From: Lepidurus packardi
Lineage: Eukaryota; Arthropoda; Branchiopoda; Notostraca; Triopsidae
Reading direction: 5' to 3'
DNA length: 64,000 nucleotides
Assembly: GCA_023053545.1 (NCBI GenBank)
Contig: JAKZAN010000002.1
Location: 3,456,375-3,520,374 of the forward strand
The position numbers and the translations under genes were made by a program. Positions 12,501 to 24,025 of the stretch are shown here, piece by piece. Position 1 is the first letter of the stretch, and every line of letters begins with the position of its first letter. The notes beneath the pieces were generated by a model. That model saw only the letters and a program-made list of their open reading frames with translations, did no database searches and was not told the DNA's origin.

Positions 12501-15500
12501 GAGGTCCTAGCCCCGCCCCTTATGCAGCCAAGAAAAGTGGCGTGAAACGGAAAGCGGATACGACCACACCCACCTCTCTGGCTCCGTACGATTCCTCCCC
12601 AGCTGCTCTAGGCCTCCATTCAGGTCATAAGGTGGCCAAAATTTCGTCCAGACGAGAATCGGGGAGACAGGTGAAAAAAGTCGTCAAAGACCTGCCTGAT
12701 TCACAGGTAATGGACCTCCTCCCCACCATTGTACGGACCGTAACTATTTACTTACTTCAAAGTTTTATTATTTTTTTCTGAAATTTTTGAAGAAAATTAT
12801 GGAATTTCTAGATTTTTTGAGGGTTTATTATGACTGATTTCTTTTCTGTTGTTCTTTTCCCCCTTTTTGCTTCCAACTTGAGCAGTATTCGCAACCTACA
12901 CATCCCACACCCAAGTATCGAGACAAGTTAAAAGAATCTTTGAAGCACTGCAATGAGATTTTAAAAGAATTATTCTCGAAAAAACACTCGGGTTATGCGT
13001 GGCCCTTTTATAAGCCAGTAGATGCGGAATTACTGGGTCTTCATGATTACCATGAAATTATTAAAAAACCAATGGATCTCGGCACTGTTAAGGTAAGCCT
13101 TTAGATTTTTTTCAAGATTACCCGATACCTTTCTCTATTTCAACGTTTTTTGGTCGAAGATAATGAAGATATGAGTTTAGTTTCGAAAATTTTTTAAGGT
13201 CTCTGATTACTTTGGTTTTCATTACTTTTTAAAGAGAAATTTGTCGGATTTATTTCTTTAGTAATGAAATTTTTTAGAGAAAGATATGTTCTGTAAATTT
13301 GTAAAGTTTGTAGTTTTGTTGATTGAGAAGATTTTATTTAATGATCTTTGTTTTAATTTAGCAAAAAATGGATAACCGGGAGTATCGCACTGCAGTCGAA
13401 TTCGCCGCAGATGTGCGCCTCATCTTTACCAATTGTTACAAGTACAATCCGCCCGATCATGATGTGGTTGCCATGGCGCGTAAATTGCAAGATGTTTTCG
13501 AAATGCGCTTCGCGAAGATTCCGGATGACCCTTCGCCTGCTGAATTAGCAGCTGCGGGAGTTGGGTCCTTGCACGGAGATGATAAATCTTCAGGATCAGA
13601 AGCAGATTCTGGCTCCGACTCAGATTCTGAAGATTCGGGATCTGGGGACGACTCCCAAGACGAACGAGATCGCCGAATCGCCAACTTGCAAGAACAGGTG
13701 CAAGATTTTCCCGCGATTTTAATTTTAAATCTTCATGCCGTTTTACATTGGATCGACATGTTTTCACTTTCGGTCGATTTTGGAGGATTCCAAAAGCTAA
13801 TTCTATTTTGAATTTGAATACGTTGAAGCTAATTCCTCGCTCTTTTGTGTTCACAGTTGAAAACCATCCAAGATCAACTAAAATCCTTGGTGGACGAAGG
13901 CCGGAGGAGGAGCAAGGTAAAGAAGAAGGAAGCGAACGGCGAGAAAATGACGAAACCTCGCAAAAAAGATGTGAAAGAACGTCTTGGAGGTGAACACTTT
14001 GGTCCCGGAATAGGCCAAACTTCTGCCAATGCTTCTTTAGCAGCAGGCGTTGCCGGTTTAGGCAGCGGATTAGCTCCACCCCTTATGCCTTTAGACATCA
14101 AACCCATGTTGGGCACCTCATCCCATCTACCTTCCATTGTGGACGCCAAAGTAGGCTTGGGAGCCGGAGGCAAAACCATCCGAAATAAGGCAAGTCTTAC
14201 TTTTACATTTATCCAAGTTTTCCTACCCAGAATTTCTAGTCATATCTTAATATTTTTCACAATAGTTTAATCTTTTTTCATTCTTTGAAAACAAATGAAA
14301 ATCATCCAGTGTTTCATTCGTCTTTGTCAGAATGAAAAATTGTAGAAAAGTAAAGGATATTTTCTTCAGATTCGTATTCATTAATTGTATTTTTTTTATT
14401 TATTTATTTATTTATTTTTTTTTTTTTTGATTAGGCGGGAGGAGCAGCAACTATGGCAGCAGCTGGAGGGAAAAAACCGCGAACGTCTACCTCGCGAGGG
14501 GCTGGAGGAGCGGGGAAGAAAAAGGGCGGGGTAGCTGGAGCAGCAGCTGCTGGAGCGGCAGCAGGAGCGGCTGGAGCACCTGCGGCGTTTGATTCGGAAG
14601 ACGAAGATAATGCCAAGCCCATGTCTTATGATGAAAAACGGCAGTTGTCGCTGGACATTAACAAATTGCCCGGGGATAAATTGGGCCGTGTTGTGCATAT
14701 TATTCAGTCGCGAGAACCTTCATTACGCGATTCCAATCCGGATGAAATCGAAATCGATTTCGAAACGCTCAAACCTTCCACTCTTCGTGAACTCGAGTCT
14801 TACGTAGCCTCTTGTTTACGGAAAAAGCCGCGTAAACCGTACTGTGAGTTTCGTTTTCTTTTTTATTCCTGTAAAATTTTCCCTCTTGTGATTTCTTTTA
14901 ATTTATCGTGATTCTTTAACGCATTTCGTCGAAGATGTAAATTCTTTCTTGTATTTGTTTTAACATTTCTCGCGTGTAAGTAATATTCTATTAATCATGT
15001 AATGTTAAAAACATCTAATTGTTTATGCTGATTTATTGATGCATTTTTTTAACAGATTGGTAATGAACTCGTTTTTGGTTGATATCTTTCAGATAAAAAA
15101 CAAGCAGGGAAGTCAAAGGACGAAGCAATGTTAGAGAAGAAACAAGAACTGGAAAGGAGGCTTCAGGACGTGACGGGACAACTTAGCACTGGAAAGAAAG
15201 CCATCAAGAAAGAAGATAGTGGGAAAAGTGGTGCAGAAGGGGGCGGGGCAGCTGCGTCTCGTCTCTCGTCCTCTTCTAGCAGCTCTGATTCGGATTCTAG
15301 CAGTTCCAGTTCCAGTTCGAGTTCTTCCGATTCCTCCGATTCGGAAGCAGGTTAGATAACTTAGCCAAAAAATCAACAAAAAATGAGATCCAAAAATCAT
15401 GAATAGGAAAACTGTTCTTTCCTCACACACACATCTAGACACGTACAGCAAAATGAAATATGTTCCCCTCTTGAATTTCACTCTTGATAGCCAACGACCC

Positions 15501-18500
15501 TTACAGTATAACCCGAAATAGATTCGCGCATGCATGTGAATTATTATTATTATTTTTTTTTTTAATTAAGCCAAGTATTCGAACGGAAAAAAACCCAGCG
15601 AAAATTGCGTGGTGTTTAAATGTGTGTGTGAGTGTGATTTTAACGTCACTTTTTTTCAAATGTGTCACCCAAGTCGAAGCCACCGAGTGCAGAGCGTGTC
15701 TTTTTGATTTCATCAAATAATTCTCTCATCTAAAATACTGGAGGAAAACTCTTAAGGGCTAATAAAGGGAGGGAGAGAAGAAAACCCAGTGGCTTTTTTT
15801 TCATTCTAGCCTTGGAACCTAAAAATCGGGGGTGGAGGAACGAAGGGGGGTTTTTGGTGAGAGTGTTCTTTTTTTTCCGTTTCCATTCGCCCAATTAAAG
15901 AGTGCAGTATGGGGCCCAGGGCCTTCAACATATATACATGAAAAAGCATTTGAATGAAAGGGGGGCAGTACCCATTTCGTGCCCCGCCCCCTTTTGCATT
16001 TGTCGCCTGCCAAGCGCCACAGACCCGTTCCGCACTCTTTGGCTTGGACCTGCAATTTATTTGTATTTACTTTTTTCTCCTTTTGTTAAGAAAGACAGAT
16101 TTGACACTTTTTTGGGGTAGAAATATACCCATATAGTGAAGCTAGAGCAGGAATTTTTTTTAAGTGGTCAAAGCAATACGTTCCCCCAAACCTTCCCGAC
16201 TTGTTAATTTCAACTCAAGCTCCGCCCGTTTTTCTTTAAGAAGTTGTTTGTTTGTTGCTGAAAAAAATGAGTCCTTTGAGTTTCCGGTTTCTCTCTCTCT
16301 CGTTCTTTCTCTCCCTCTCTCTCCAGTGCCCATTGTACATACGATTCGTCTTTCCGGGAGTTTGGCCACATGATTTTGGTAGTTTAGAAAACGAGGAAGA
16401 GGACGCTAGAGAATTGATCATTGCCATAAAATGGGCGGAGTGTAGTGGGTTCTTTTCTTCCTTAAAAAAAAAGAATTTGATTCATTTCTTGGGTTTTGCT
16501 AAAAAAAAATATTTGCCAAGTTAAGTGTCGTGTTGTAATTTCAGATAATTCATATTTCATGGCAGTTTTTCATTATTTTCAATAAATCATCGGGAGTTTT
16601 CCATCCATTACCAACAAAAGACACGCTCCGCAAAATTCGATTTGGGTTCCAAACCTTTTTTTGTACTATTTGCAATTTGAGATTTACGAACATGGTTCCA
16701 TTTACAGACACGAGAAAGAAAAAGCGGAAAGAATCTGAAGGAGAGGTAAAAAAAATTCCCAACTTTTGTTTTTTCGCTAAAACAAAATTATGTGGAAAAT
16801 GATGTTTTTTTCCCCGCGGAAACTAGGTGGTTGATGTAATGAGTGTTACACCGAGATCTAATTGGTCGGAAAGTCATCATGGAGCAGCACCGCCCAGTTC
16901 TGGTCCCCCTAGCAACCTTGTCACGCCCTCTGGGGATGGCCACGCCCTCTCCAGGCCCCCTCCTATAGCTACACATGCGCTGCCGCCTCAGCCGGCGAGA
17001 CCTTCGGGCATTGCTACCGCAGTGCCCGCCAAACGACCTGTTCCTCCTCCATTACCTGTTCCTACTACCTTAGCCCCGCCCACTTCCCTTCCAGGCCCCG
17101 TTGTGTCGTCAGACGGCGGAATTCCGAGTAATGTCATGGAAACGTCAGGCAATAACGCCTTTATGGCACCTTTTGGTGGGGAAAACGGACTGTCCCATGT
17201 GCAGAACCCAGTGCAGCATCTTGGAATGCCCGCAGGCGTCCATAGCGCCAATTTTGGGCTGCCGGACTTTAGTTTCGCGGCCTTTGGCACGAATCAGGCG
17301 CAACCCTCTTCCAGTGCCTCCACGAAGCCCACCGCGACGCAGCCGCCAAAGGAGTTGATTCAACCTCCGCCGGCTACGTCCACGCCGTCATTGGAAAGTC
17401 TCTTGGGCATGCCGCATGCGCCAATGGGCGATTCCAGCATAAACGCGTTTATGAATGCACATTTGTTCAACGGAACGCCACCTAATCAGACCCAGTCTCA
17501 GCCCGTGCATCCATTCCACCCCATTCTGTCCAGTAATGAGCGCGAAAACGGAGTTCAAGGAAACCAAGCCACGCCTATGGCCTTAACTCAGCAATCCTCT
17601 TCCCAACCCATGCCTGATGTGGGGGAGTTGCCTCGCAGAGAAGTCAGTGGACATCCTCTGTCACGTTCTGGCAGTGAAGGTTGGTGTATTTATTTTTATT
17701 AAGACTGTTTTTATTTTTGAAGACTATTTTTAGTAAGAATGAGGTAAATATTCATAGTTGTTGTACTATTCTAGGGTTATTTGGAGATGCGCAAACTTCG
17801 CCCACGATGGAGGGAGGAGTGAGCTCCGAGGGTCCAAAAAGGGGTGGTCAGCAAGGGGCTAATCTGAAGCAGAAACCTGTGGCACAAGTAAATGGTTTCT
17901 CAGAAAGGTTTTGGAGTCGGGTCAGTTATATTTTTGGGATTTTTTTTTTCGTTTGCTTAGCAGGTGCGAAATGCGAGTTCCTGGTCGTCTTTAGCAGGTG
18001 GCCCCGGAGGATCTGGGGCAGGTTCTGCTGCCAAGAATACGATGGATTCGTTCCAGTTATTCAAAAAGCAAGCGAAAGAGAAGGCTGACCGGGTAAAATT
18101 TCGATTTTTGTCTCAGTTTGGGAAGCTTATTGTTGTTTTATTATCGTTCTTAGCAACGAGCTTTGGTAGAGCAACAAGAAATAAAGCGGCAACAGAAGGA
18201 ACAAGCTGAAAGAGAACGAGCACGCGCCGAAGCTGAAAAACGAAAAGAAAAGGAGGAAGAAGAAGGACTGGAGAAAGCGAGGTGAGTAATTGAACTGACT
18301 TACCTCATATTTAAGTTTTCAATCTGTTCTGACATCGATTTCTACGTTGCTTTGTGACTCTTGTATCTCTTTATTGTATACTAAAGACAAAAAATTAGGA
18401 AAAAATGTGAACTAAAGATTTTAAGATTTTAACGTTCTTGGTTTAAGTGCTACGTTAATTGAAGAAGTTGGGATTGCATTGAGACTATTCATTTGATTTT

Positions 18501-19456
18501 TTTAGACGAATGGTGACAGCGTTGCCTAATCTTCCACGTCCAGAAGAAGCTCGGCCTTCCCCTCCCAGTCGAACAGCCCCTCCTCCTAAGCTTCCCAGTC
18601 CTGGTCCCGCCCCTCAACCCGTCAATAAAGCTGCTGCTGTAACGCCTTCTCATCCGCGAGCTTCCCCAGCCCCACCGCCGACGCTCACGCCTCCTGCTAG
18701 TTCCTCGCCCGCGGCACAAGCTCCGCCCCCAGTCCCCGCTACCGTCCCCGCCCCCACAACGTCCCCGCAAGCACAACCAAGCCCTAATAGCGCCAATGGC
18801 GGTGACAAAGCGGCCCAAGAACGCGAGCGTCAACGATTACGAGAGCAAGAAAGAAGAAGACGAGAAGCGGTAAGTCCTAATTTCTCTCCATTTTGTCTTT
18901 CTTTTTTTTCCTTGTCTTGGGGACGAATTGGCACTTTTTCTGGGAATTAGACACCTGTCATTTTAAGGAACCTTCGGCTTATTTGCTTCCGTCACGGATG
19001 TTTTATGGGGCCCAAGTCAACGTCACTTTTTATCTTACTTCACTTAACACACAGCTCTCAACGGGGGGTAAAAGGGGGGAGAACAAAGAGCTATTACTTA
19101 CTGTCCAGAACCATTCAGGAGAGGTAATAGCATACTTCAGTGCTATTGAGCTACTCTATAATACATACACAAAATGCCATGTGGACACAGAAGTTCCTGG
19201 CGTGACATGTGTAATTTTTTTTTTTCAATACCTTTGTTCCTTATTCAGCCGCTCTTGTTTTCATTCCGCAAGTTGTGGATTTTACCTTGTTTGCCCTAGA
19301 TATTTACTCAGGAGTTTTTGAAAGAATTGTCCTTCATTTCCCGTAATGTGGATTTGTATTTTATAAATTTATTATGTCGTTCTCGTTTAGATGGCTGGGC
19401 AAATTGACATGAATTTGCAAAGCGATTTGATGGCTGCCTTCGAAGAAATGCTCTAA
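9576..19456 (+). CDS. fs(1)h: BET bromodomain protein, BRD4 / fs(1)h orthologue (long form)
   Basis: BET proteins read acetylated histones and recruit P-TEFb to promote transcription elongation. Seventeen exons: 9576-9640, 10203-10248, 10297-10521, 10577-11272, 12308-12706, 12886-13092, 13362-13697, 13857-14189, 14435-14843, 15093-15350, 16708-16745, 16827-17679, 17775-17920, 17964-18092, 18154-18281, 18506-18869 and 19391-19456. This gives about 1565 aa. BD1 (about residues 75-185) has the WPF shelf and the acetyl-lysine asparagine in [11 protein letters not shown]2 (about 490-610) has WPF and YKYNPPDHD. The ET domain (about 820-905) has the [19 protein letters not shown] core, followed by a Ser/Asp tract. 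The long form ends in the C-terminal motif seen in BRD4 ([21 protein letters not shown]). Intron 8 is GC-AG. The donor of exon 13 is ambiguous (17887 or 17920, both in phase). Confidence 0.95.
14391..14430 (+). repeat. (ATTT)n / poly-T tract before a BET exon
   Basis: A TTTA tetranucleotide run merging into about 15 T residues forms an unusually long pyrimidine tract just before the acceptor at 14434, at the end of the GC-AG intron. Confidence 0.7.
15351..16707 (+). other. Long intron 10 of the BET gene
   Basis: This 1357-bp intron separates the bromodomain/ET half from the long C-terminal region. It holds the candidate alternative 3' end and a CT-rich microsatellite near 16291-16323. No independent gene was seen. 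Confidence 0.6.
15353..15766 (+). terminator. Candidate alternative 3' end of the BET gene (short isoform)
   Basis: If the donor at 15351 is not used, translation continues two codons from exon 10 and stops at TAG 15353-15355, giving about 992 aa ending DSSDSEAG right after the Ser-rich region. AATAAA at 15761-15766 lies about 405 nt further inside the same intron. This matches how BRD4-short and other BET proteins end just after the ET/Ser-rich region. It is seen as signals only, not as transcripts. Confidence 0.55.
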
Positions 19457-20880
19457 GGAATGAAAGGTAATTTTCGGATCTCAGTTGTTAAGACAATGTA
19501 GTAAATAGCTTACACAGCAATTCGTGAATTACTTTAGATTGCGCGTGGAGTATTTCCTTTGTTGACCCGTACGACCTCAGCTCAAACTAAATATTTCAAG
19601 AACGTCGTATAGTGGAGACCCAGTTCGACCAGCAGACTTGGTTATACAAATGAGGAAACAATATGATAAGAACTTAAAACGTGTTTGACCTTTTTGAGAC
19701 TTCCGAAAACTAACAAAAAAAAGTTGTACATAATCTTCGCACGCTGTTTCGCCCCTTTAGTCCCATTTTTTGCAATAAGGATTTCGTTGGAATTCCGATT
19801 AGAACTTTGGCAGGAGGAATAACAACAAAAAGGTATTCGTTTCAAGAAGGCGTTATGTTTACGCTGTAAATCCGAAGTAGTTTTCGAAGAAAATTTCTAA
19901 GTTTGTGCTCGAAAACGCCCTGAAAACTAAAAAGGAACGAAAATATTTCCCTCCTTATGAATCTTGTCACTCATCTTGCATTTTTCGAAAGGGCGGGTTG
20001 CAAAATTTCTACGGTGTCGCCAAATCGAAAATACGAAAAAAAATCCTTCATGTGTGAGTTGTGTTACAATCCTAATTAAAACACTGATTTTTGATTGAGA
20101 TGTAATCCTTTATAAAACTATACGCGAAAACGAAAAATCGACGTAAGGCATTAGTTAACGATTTGTCACACTATGATTTGAACTATATGCGTAGCAATCT
20201 AACATAATTAGCACAAACATATGGACATCCTAATTGAAGAATCGGTGCATTTTCTGGAGACGTCAAACAAAGCTTGTTTTACGTTAGCTCGTGCTGGGAG
20301 TGGCAATTTTGTCAAGTTTCTTTGCTGAATGAGGTTTTGGAGCGAAAGGTTTAAAATGCTGGGCAAAAATGTGTGCAGTTTTTTTTTGCGTTGTCTTAAC
20401 AAAGTAGGCAACTTTTGTATGCTCCTTGTGTGGATTTATTGCTCTTCCCCCCGGAATCCCCTTCCGTTATCTGACACTTTCCTCGCTCTTCTTTTTTCAA
20501 AATCTTTATATTTCTATAATTCGAGGTTTATAAAAGCAGACACGTCCACTACAGCTCGCGATGATTTTTTTTTTCGGGGGAGGTTAGTTGAAATATATTG
20601 TGTTTCTCTTATGTTATATGGACATGTGAAACAAAAAACTACGGAAAAAGGCGTCAGCTCGAGAAAAAAACAACAAAAACTTTATATCCCCTCTCCCTTT
20701 TGTCTATAATAACTTCCAATACAAGCGTACTGGAGTTTCGTTGCAAAAACAACCTAAATTGACGTTTGTTTATTTCGTGGACTACATGCGCGAAGTGGCA
20801 CACATCTGTTTTCGCTCCTGCGGGCCAAAAATAATTAATATGATTGGTACGGTACGAATGTTGCTGCGGATAAAGCGAGA
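19457..20880. other. Intergenic stretch between the BET gene and the gustatory receptor
   Basis: About 1.4 kb of AT-rich sequence with no supported gene. It includes the 3' UTR of the BET gene and, near 20820-20880, the 5' region of the receptor. No clean AATAAA was found near the BET stop. Confidence 0.5.
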
Positions 20881-22745
20881 ATGGAGCGCGCACGCGCGCG
20901 TATTAGGACATCGTTAAAGAGCGCGACTTTCGGTAGTTGTGGTTCAGTACCCAACATGGCGGACGACCCATGGCCAGAATTCGACCGTACACGCCGTTTC
21001 TCAACGGCGGGAAGTCCTCGGCGCAAAAGCGAGTCCAAAGTGATTTTACGTGCTTTAAGACCATTTCTTTTCATCTGCCAGATCGGAGGACTGTACCCAG
21101 TCAAGATTGACGTCGACATGCCTTTCTTCACGTACCGGGCAAAGTCTTGGCGCGGTTTTTACGCGGTTTTGTGCACACTTTCGGTTTGTGTATTTGGGTT
21201 CCCATCCGTAGGAATCTTTATTACTAAGATTTTGAACGAACCGGACAATTGGGTGAATTCAGCTACGACGTGTATTATCCAAATGCACATGACCGGAACG
21301 TACTTATTTATGGTCCTGTGTACCGGCAAAGCGTTGACGGCCTTGCTTGCCAGGTGGCTACAAGTTGAAGATGAAATGCGCTACAATGGAGTGATTTTGA
21401 CGAAGAATACCGTATATAAATGCTGGGCGTTTACGACGATTACATTTGTACTGATAGCAACAGAAGATTCGCTTTTCCTTGCTCCACAATATGTGAGCAT
21501 AGCAAAAGAGCCTGAGGGCGGATTGGCGAATTTTCTCGAGGGTACCCACTCCTACGGCAAGCATTGGGCTGTGGGAGGGGCTAGAATGATAAACGAATTT
21601 TTCGTCTTGATTGGATGGGCTTTTATCGACTGCTTCGTCCTGCAATTGAGTGTGATTCTACAAGAAAATTTTGTAGCACTCAATCGTCGCCTAGGGCACT
21701 GGAAAAATTTGAGCTTGCGCAAAAAGGAAGATTTGCGTCTTTGCTACCATAACGTCATTATGTTGTCTCGAGTAAGTCGTAAAGTCCTAGTACGAATGTT
21801 ACTTTTAATTTTGTAAATTAGCAGTGAAACCGAATTGTAACTTTAGATCAAAATTCTTTTAAACAAAACTTTCGGGATTCTTTAGGATGCGGATCGGGTT
21901 TTGGGACCTATTGTTCTACTAGGCAGTTTGTGCAATATTGCGGATTTGATCTTGCTCATCTATAGTGGGTTCTTCAAAGATATTTTCAGCGAAGATATAG
22001 TCAAGAAGATCACAGCAGTTTTCGTATCCACATATTTGTTGGGTAGAACTATTGCTGCTTGTTATTACTCTGGAAGTTTGAGTGAACAGGTAATATAAGA
22101 GCAAGGTATTCCTAACCTGTGTTTAACAACAAAAAACTCATCAATTTGAGCTTCGAACGTTTTTTTCTGACGATGTGTTCGCCTGTGAGCGCTTCTTAGC
22201 TTGCGAATTAAGTCTTGCCCTGCAAACTCTATTTTTTATAGCAAGCGAATATTTTAATTTGGACAATTTGCGAACGTTTTGGTTTGCATAGCTAATGCAA
22301 GGTTTAGCTTAGTTTCCGAGCGTGTTAGCATGAAACTTTGTTTTTTAGGCTCGTGAAGCTTTAAGATTAACTGCGGAGTTCCGATTTGATTCCAGAGAAG
22401 AAACTTCGAAGAATGAAACGTTACTGGTTTGCTCTACTATTGAATTCTTGTAAAACTTAAAATATTGATTGCAATTTATAGATTAATCGATTCACTCATC
22501 AACTAAACTTACCGTTAGGCTTTACTGGCAATGGCTTCTTCTCTTTGAATTTGGCGTATTTGATTGTTGTGAGTGATAAATTCTTAACTTATTTTTTTCA
22601 TTTTCTGAAAGCTCTAATCGTCTGAACTTTGGTTTAGGTGGGAAGTACTGTACTAACCTACGAGATTCTTCTTTTACAAATGAACGGAAAGAAACCCAGT
22701 ACTTGTGCTTTGCTAAATGCGACAACTTTAAGTCCATTAGACTGA
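20881..22745 (+). CDS. Gustatory receptor (7tm_7 chemoreceptor)
   Basis: Insect-type gustatory receptors are seven-transmembrane ligand-gated channels with an intracellular N-terminus. Five exons: 20881-21771, 21886-22089, 22349-22426, 22482-22568 and 22638-22745, giving 455 aa. Hydrophobic segments include RGFYAVLCTLSVCVFGFPSV, TGTYLFMVLCTGKAL, CWAFTTITFVLIA, FFVLIGWAFIDCFVLQLSVI, LGPIVLLGSLCNIADLILLI and ITAVFVSTYLLGRTIAACYY. The last exon carries TYEILLLQ, which matches the family's C-terminal TYxxxxxQF signature except for the final residue (M instead of F). One large first exon followed by short 3' exons at phase 0 is the usual arrangement for this superfamily. The about 60-residue basic N-terminus before LRPFLFICQ is long. 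The ligand cannot be inferred. Confidence 0.88.
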
Positions 22746-23272
22746 AGCGTAATATCTTTTTACGGCAACAGGTTGTGACTTACCACAGGTCCTGTGTTCA
22801 CCTTTCCAGTCTATACCATACAAGTAATCTATGAAAAGTGCCTATGTAAAGAACGGAAGTTTTAAGTAGGTATTCTGGGGAAAAGCGTCGATATAAGGGC
22901 TTGAGATTATAGGAAATTGACGTGATAGATGTGACACTCTCTCATTGCGAGTAGTTTGCCTTTTATTTCACTTTGTACATAAAACATACGGCTATACGCT
23001 ACAAAAAAATACATTTGTACCCCATTACCGCAAAAATATATTTTCTTTTTAGCGTTATAAGGCAAATAACATCCATTCAAAGCGTTTCTTTTTTCACCAC
23101 AACTCCTCCACCTTCAAGGTGCAATTTGAAATTTCCTAGAAGAAACATCAAATAAAAAAAATACCTAACAAGGAAAGCTATAACTTTGAGTTCATATAAC
23201 AGGCTCTGACTTTCAATTAAGTACCCAAATTACTTAATCTTTGTTTAAAATATAAAAAACCCGTGCTCTGGT
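22746..23272. other. Convergent 3' regions of the gustatory receptor and CTR1
   Basis: No gene is seen. A minus-strand AATAAA (TTTATT on + at 22962-22967) lies about 305 nt past the CTR1 stop and is its likely polyadenylation signal. Confidence 0.5.
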
Positions 23273-24025
23273 TTAGTGGCAGTGATCACTCAGGTCAATA
23301 ACGTTGGATTTCTGCCATCCAAATAAAAAGTAACCCACAGTTGCTCCCAAAACTACAGCTATGCAAAGCCAGCCGTTGAAAGTCATGACAGCTAACATAA
23401 GGAGATACGCTAGCGTAATCTGAACCAAATGAAGGCCTGTTTGAATGAAATGCGCAGGAGCGAAAATGGAAGACTTGATGAGCGTTCCTTGGATTAGCCC
23501 ATTAGGAGTATTTCCAGTCCCGTTGCTGTCTTGAATGGTCACCAGATTCTTTCGAAACAAACGCTCTCTAATGACAATAAGCTAATTAAAACTCTGAATT
23601 TTAATATGAAACTGGAATAAAATGCATACCGGAAATACTTGAGTCCCTCGTAAATTATAGCCATGAAGAAAAGACCGAGCATGGAGCCAATCAAGGTTCC
23701 TACAGAGTCTATGGTCCAATTGTTAAAGAGCACGTGAGGTTCATCAATTCCAAAATGGAAATACATTTTCTGAAAGCAAATTTGTAAGTTATGGAACTTC
23801 GGCGCCAAATCTTGACAAGTTTACCATCCCCATCATGCTGCAGTCTGCCATGGAATGACCTGCATGAACTCCAGGCATATGTGCTGAATGATCCGTATTC
23901 CCATGTGGAGGTTGGGGAGAAGAATTGGACCCAAGAATGGCTTGTGTCGTTGCATTGATTATAGCAGAGGTCACACTCGTCTCAGTCATACTGTGATCAG
24001 CGTGATTGTGGTGTGCGTGGTCCAT
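23273..24025 (-). CDS. Ctr1: CTR1/SLC31-type high-affinity copper transporter
   Basis: CTR1 forms a plasma-membrane trimer that imports Cu(I). Three exons in order: 23825-24025, 23630-23769 and 23273-23567, giving 211 aa. The extracellular N-terminus is rich in His and Met (MDHAHHNHADHSM, HSAHMPGVHAGHSMADCSMM), as expected for copper capture. TM1 ends in MAIIYEGLKYFR. TM2 carries the pore MxxxM (MLAVM). TM3 carries the packing GxxxG (GATVG) and the protein ends in HCH, the copper hand-off motif. I chose the ATG at 24025 because a likely splice acceptor (TTGTTAG) lies just upstream and a GT donor at 24335-24336 suggests a 5' UTR intron. A more upstream in-frame ATG at 24061 would fall inside that intron. 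Confidence 0.94.
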
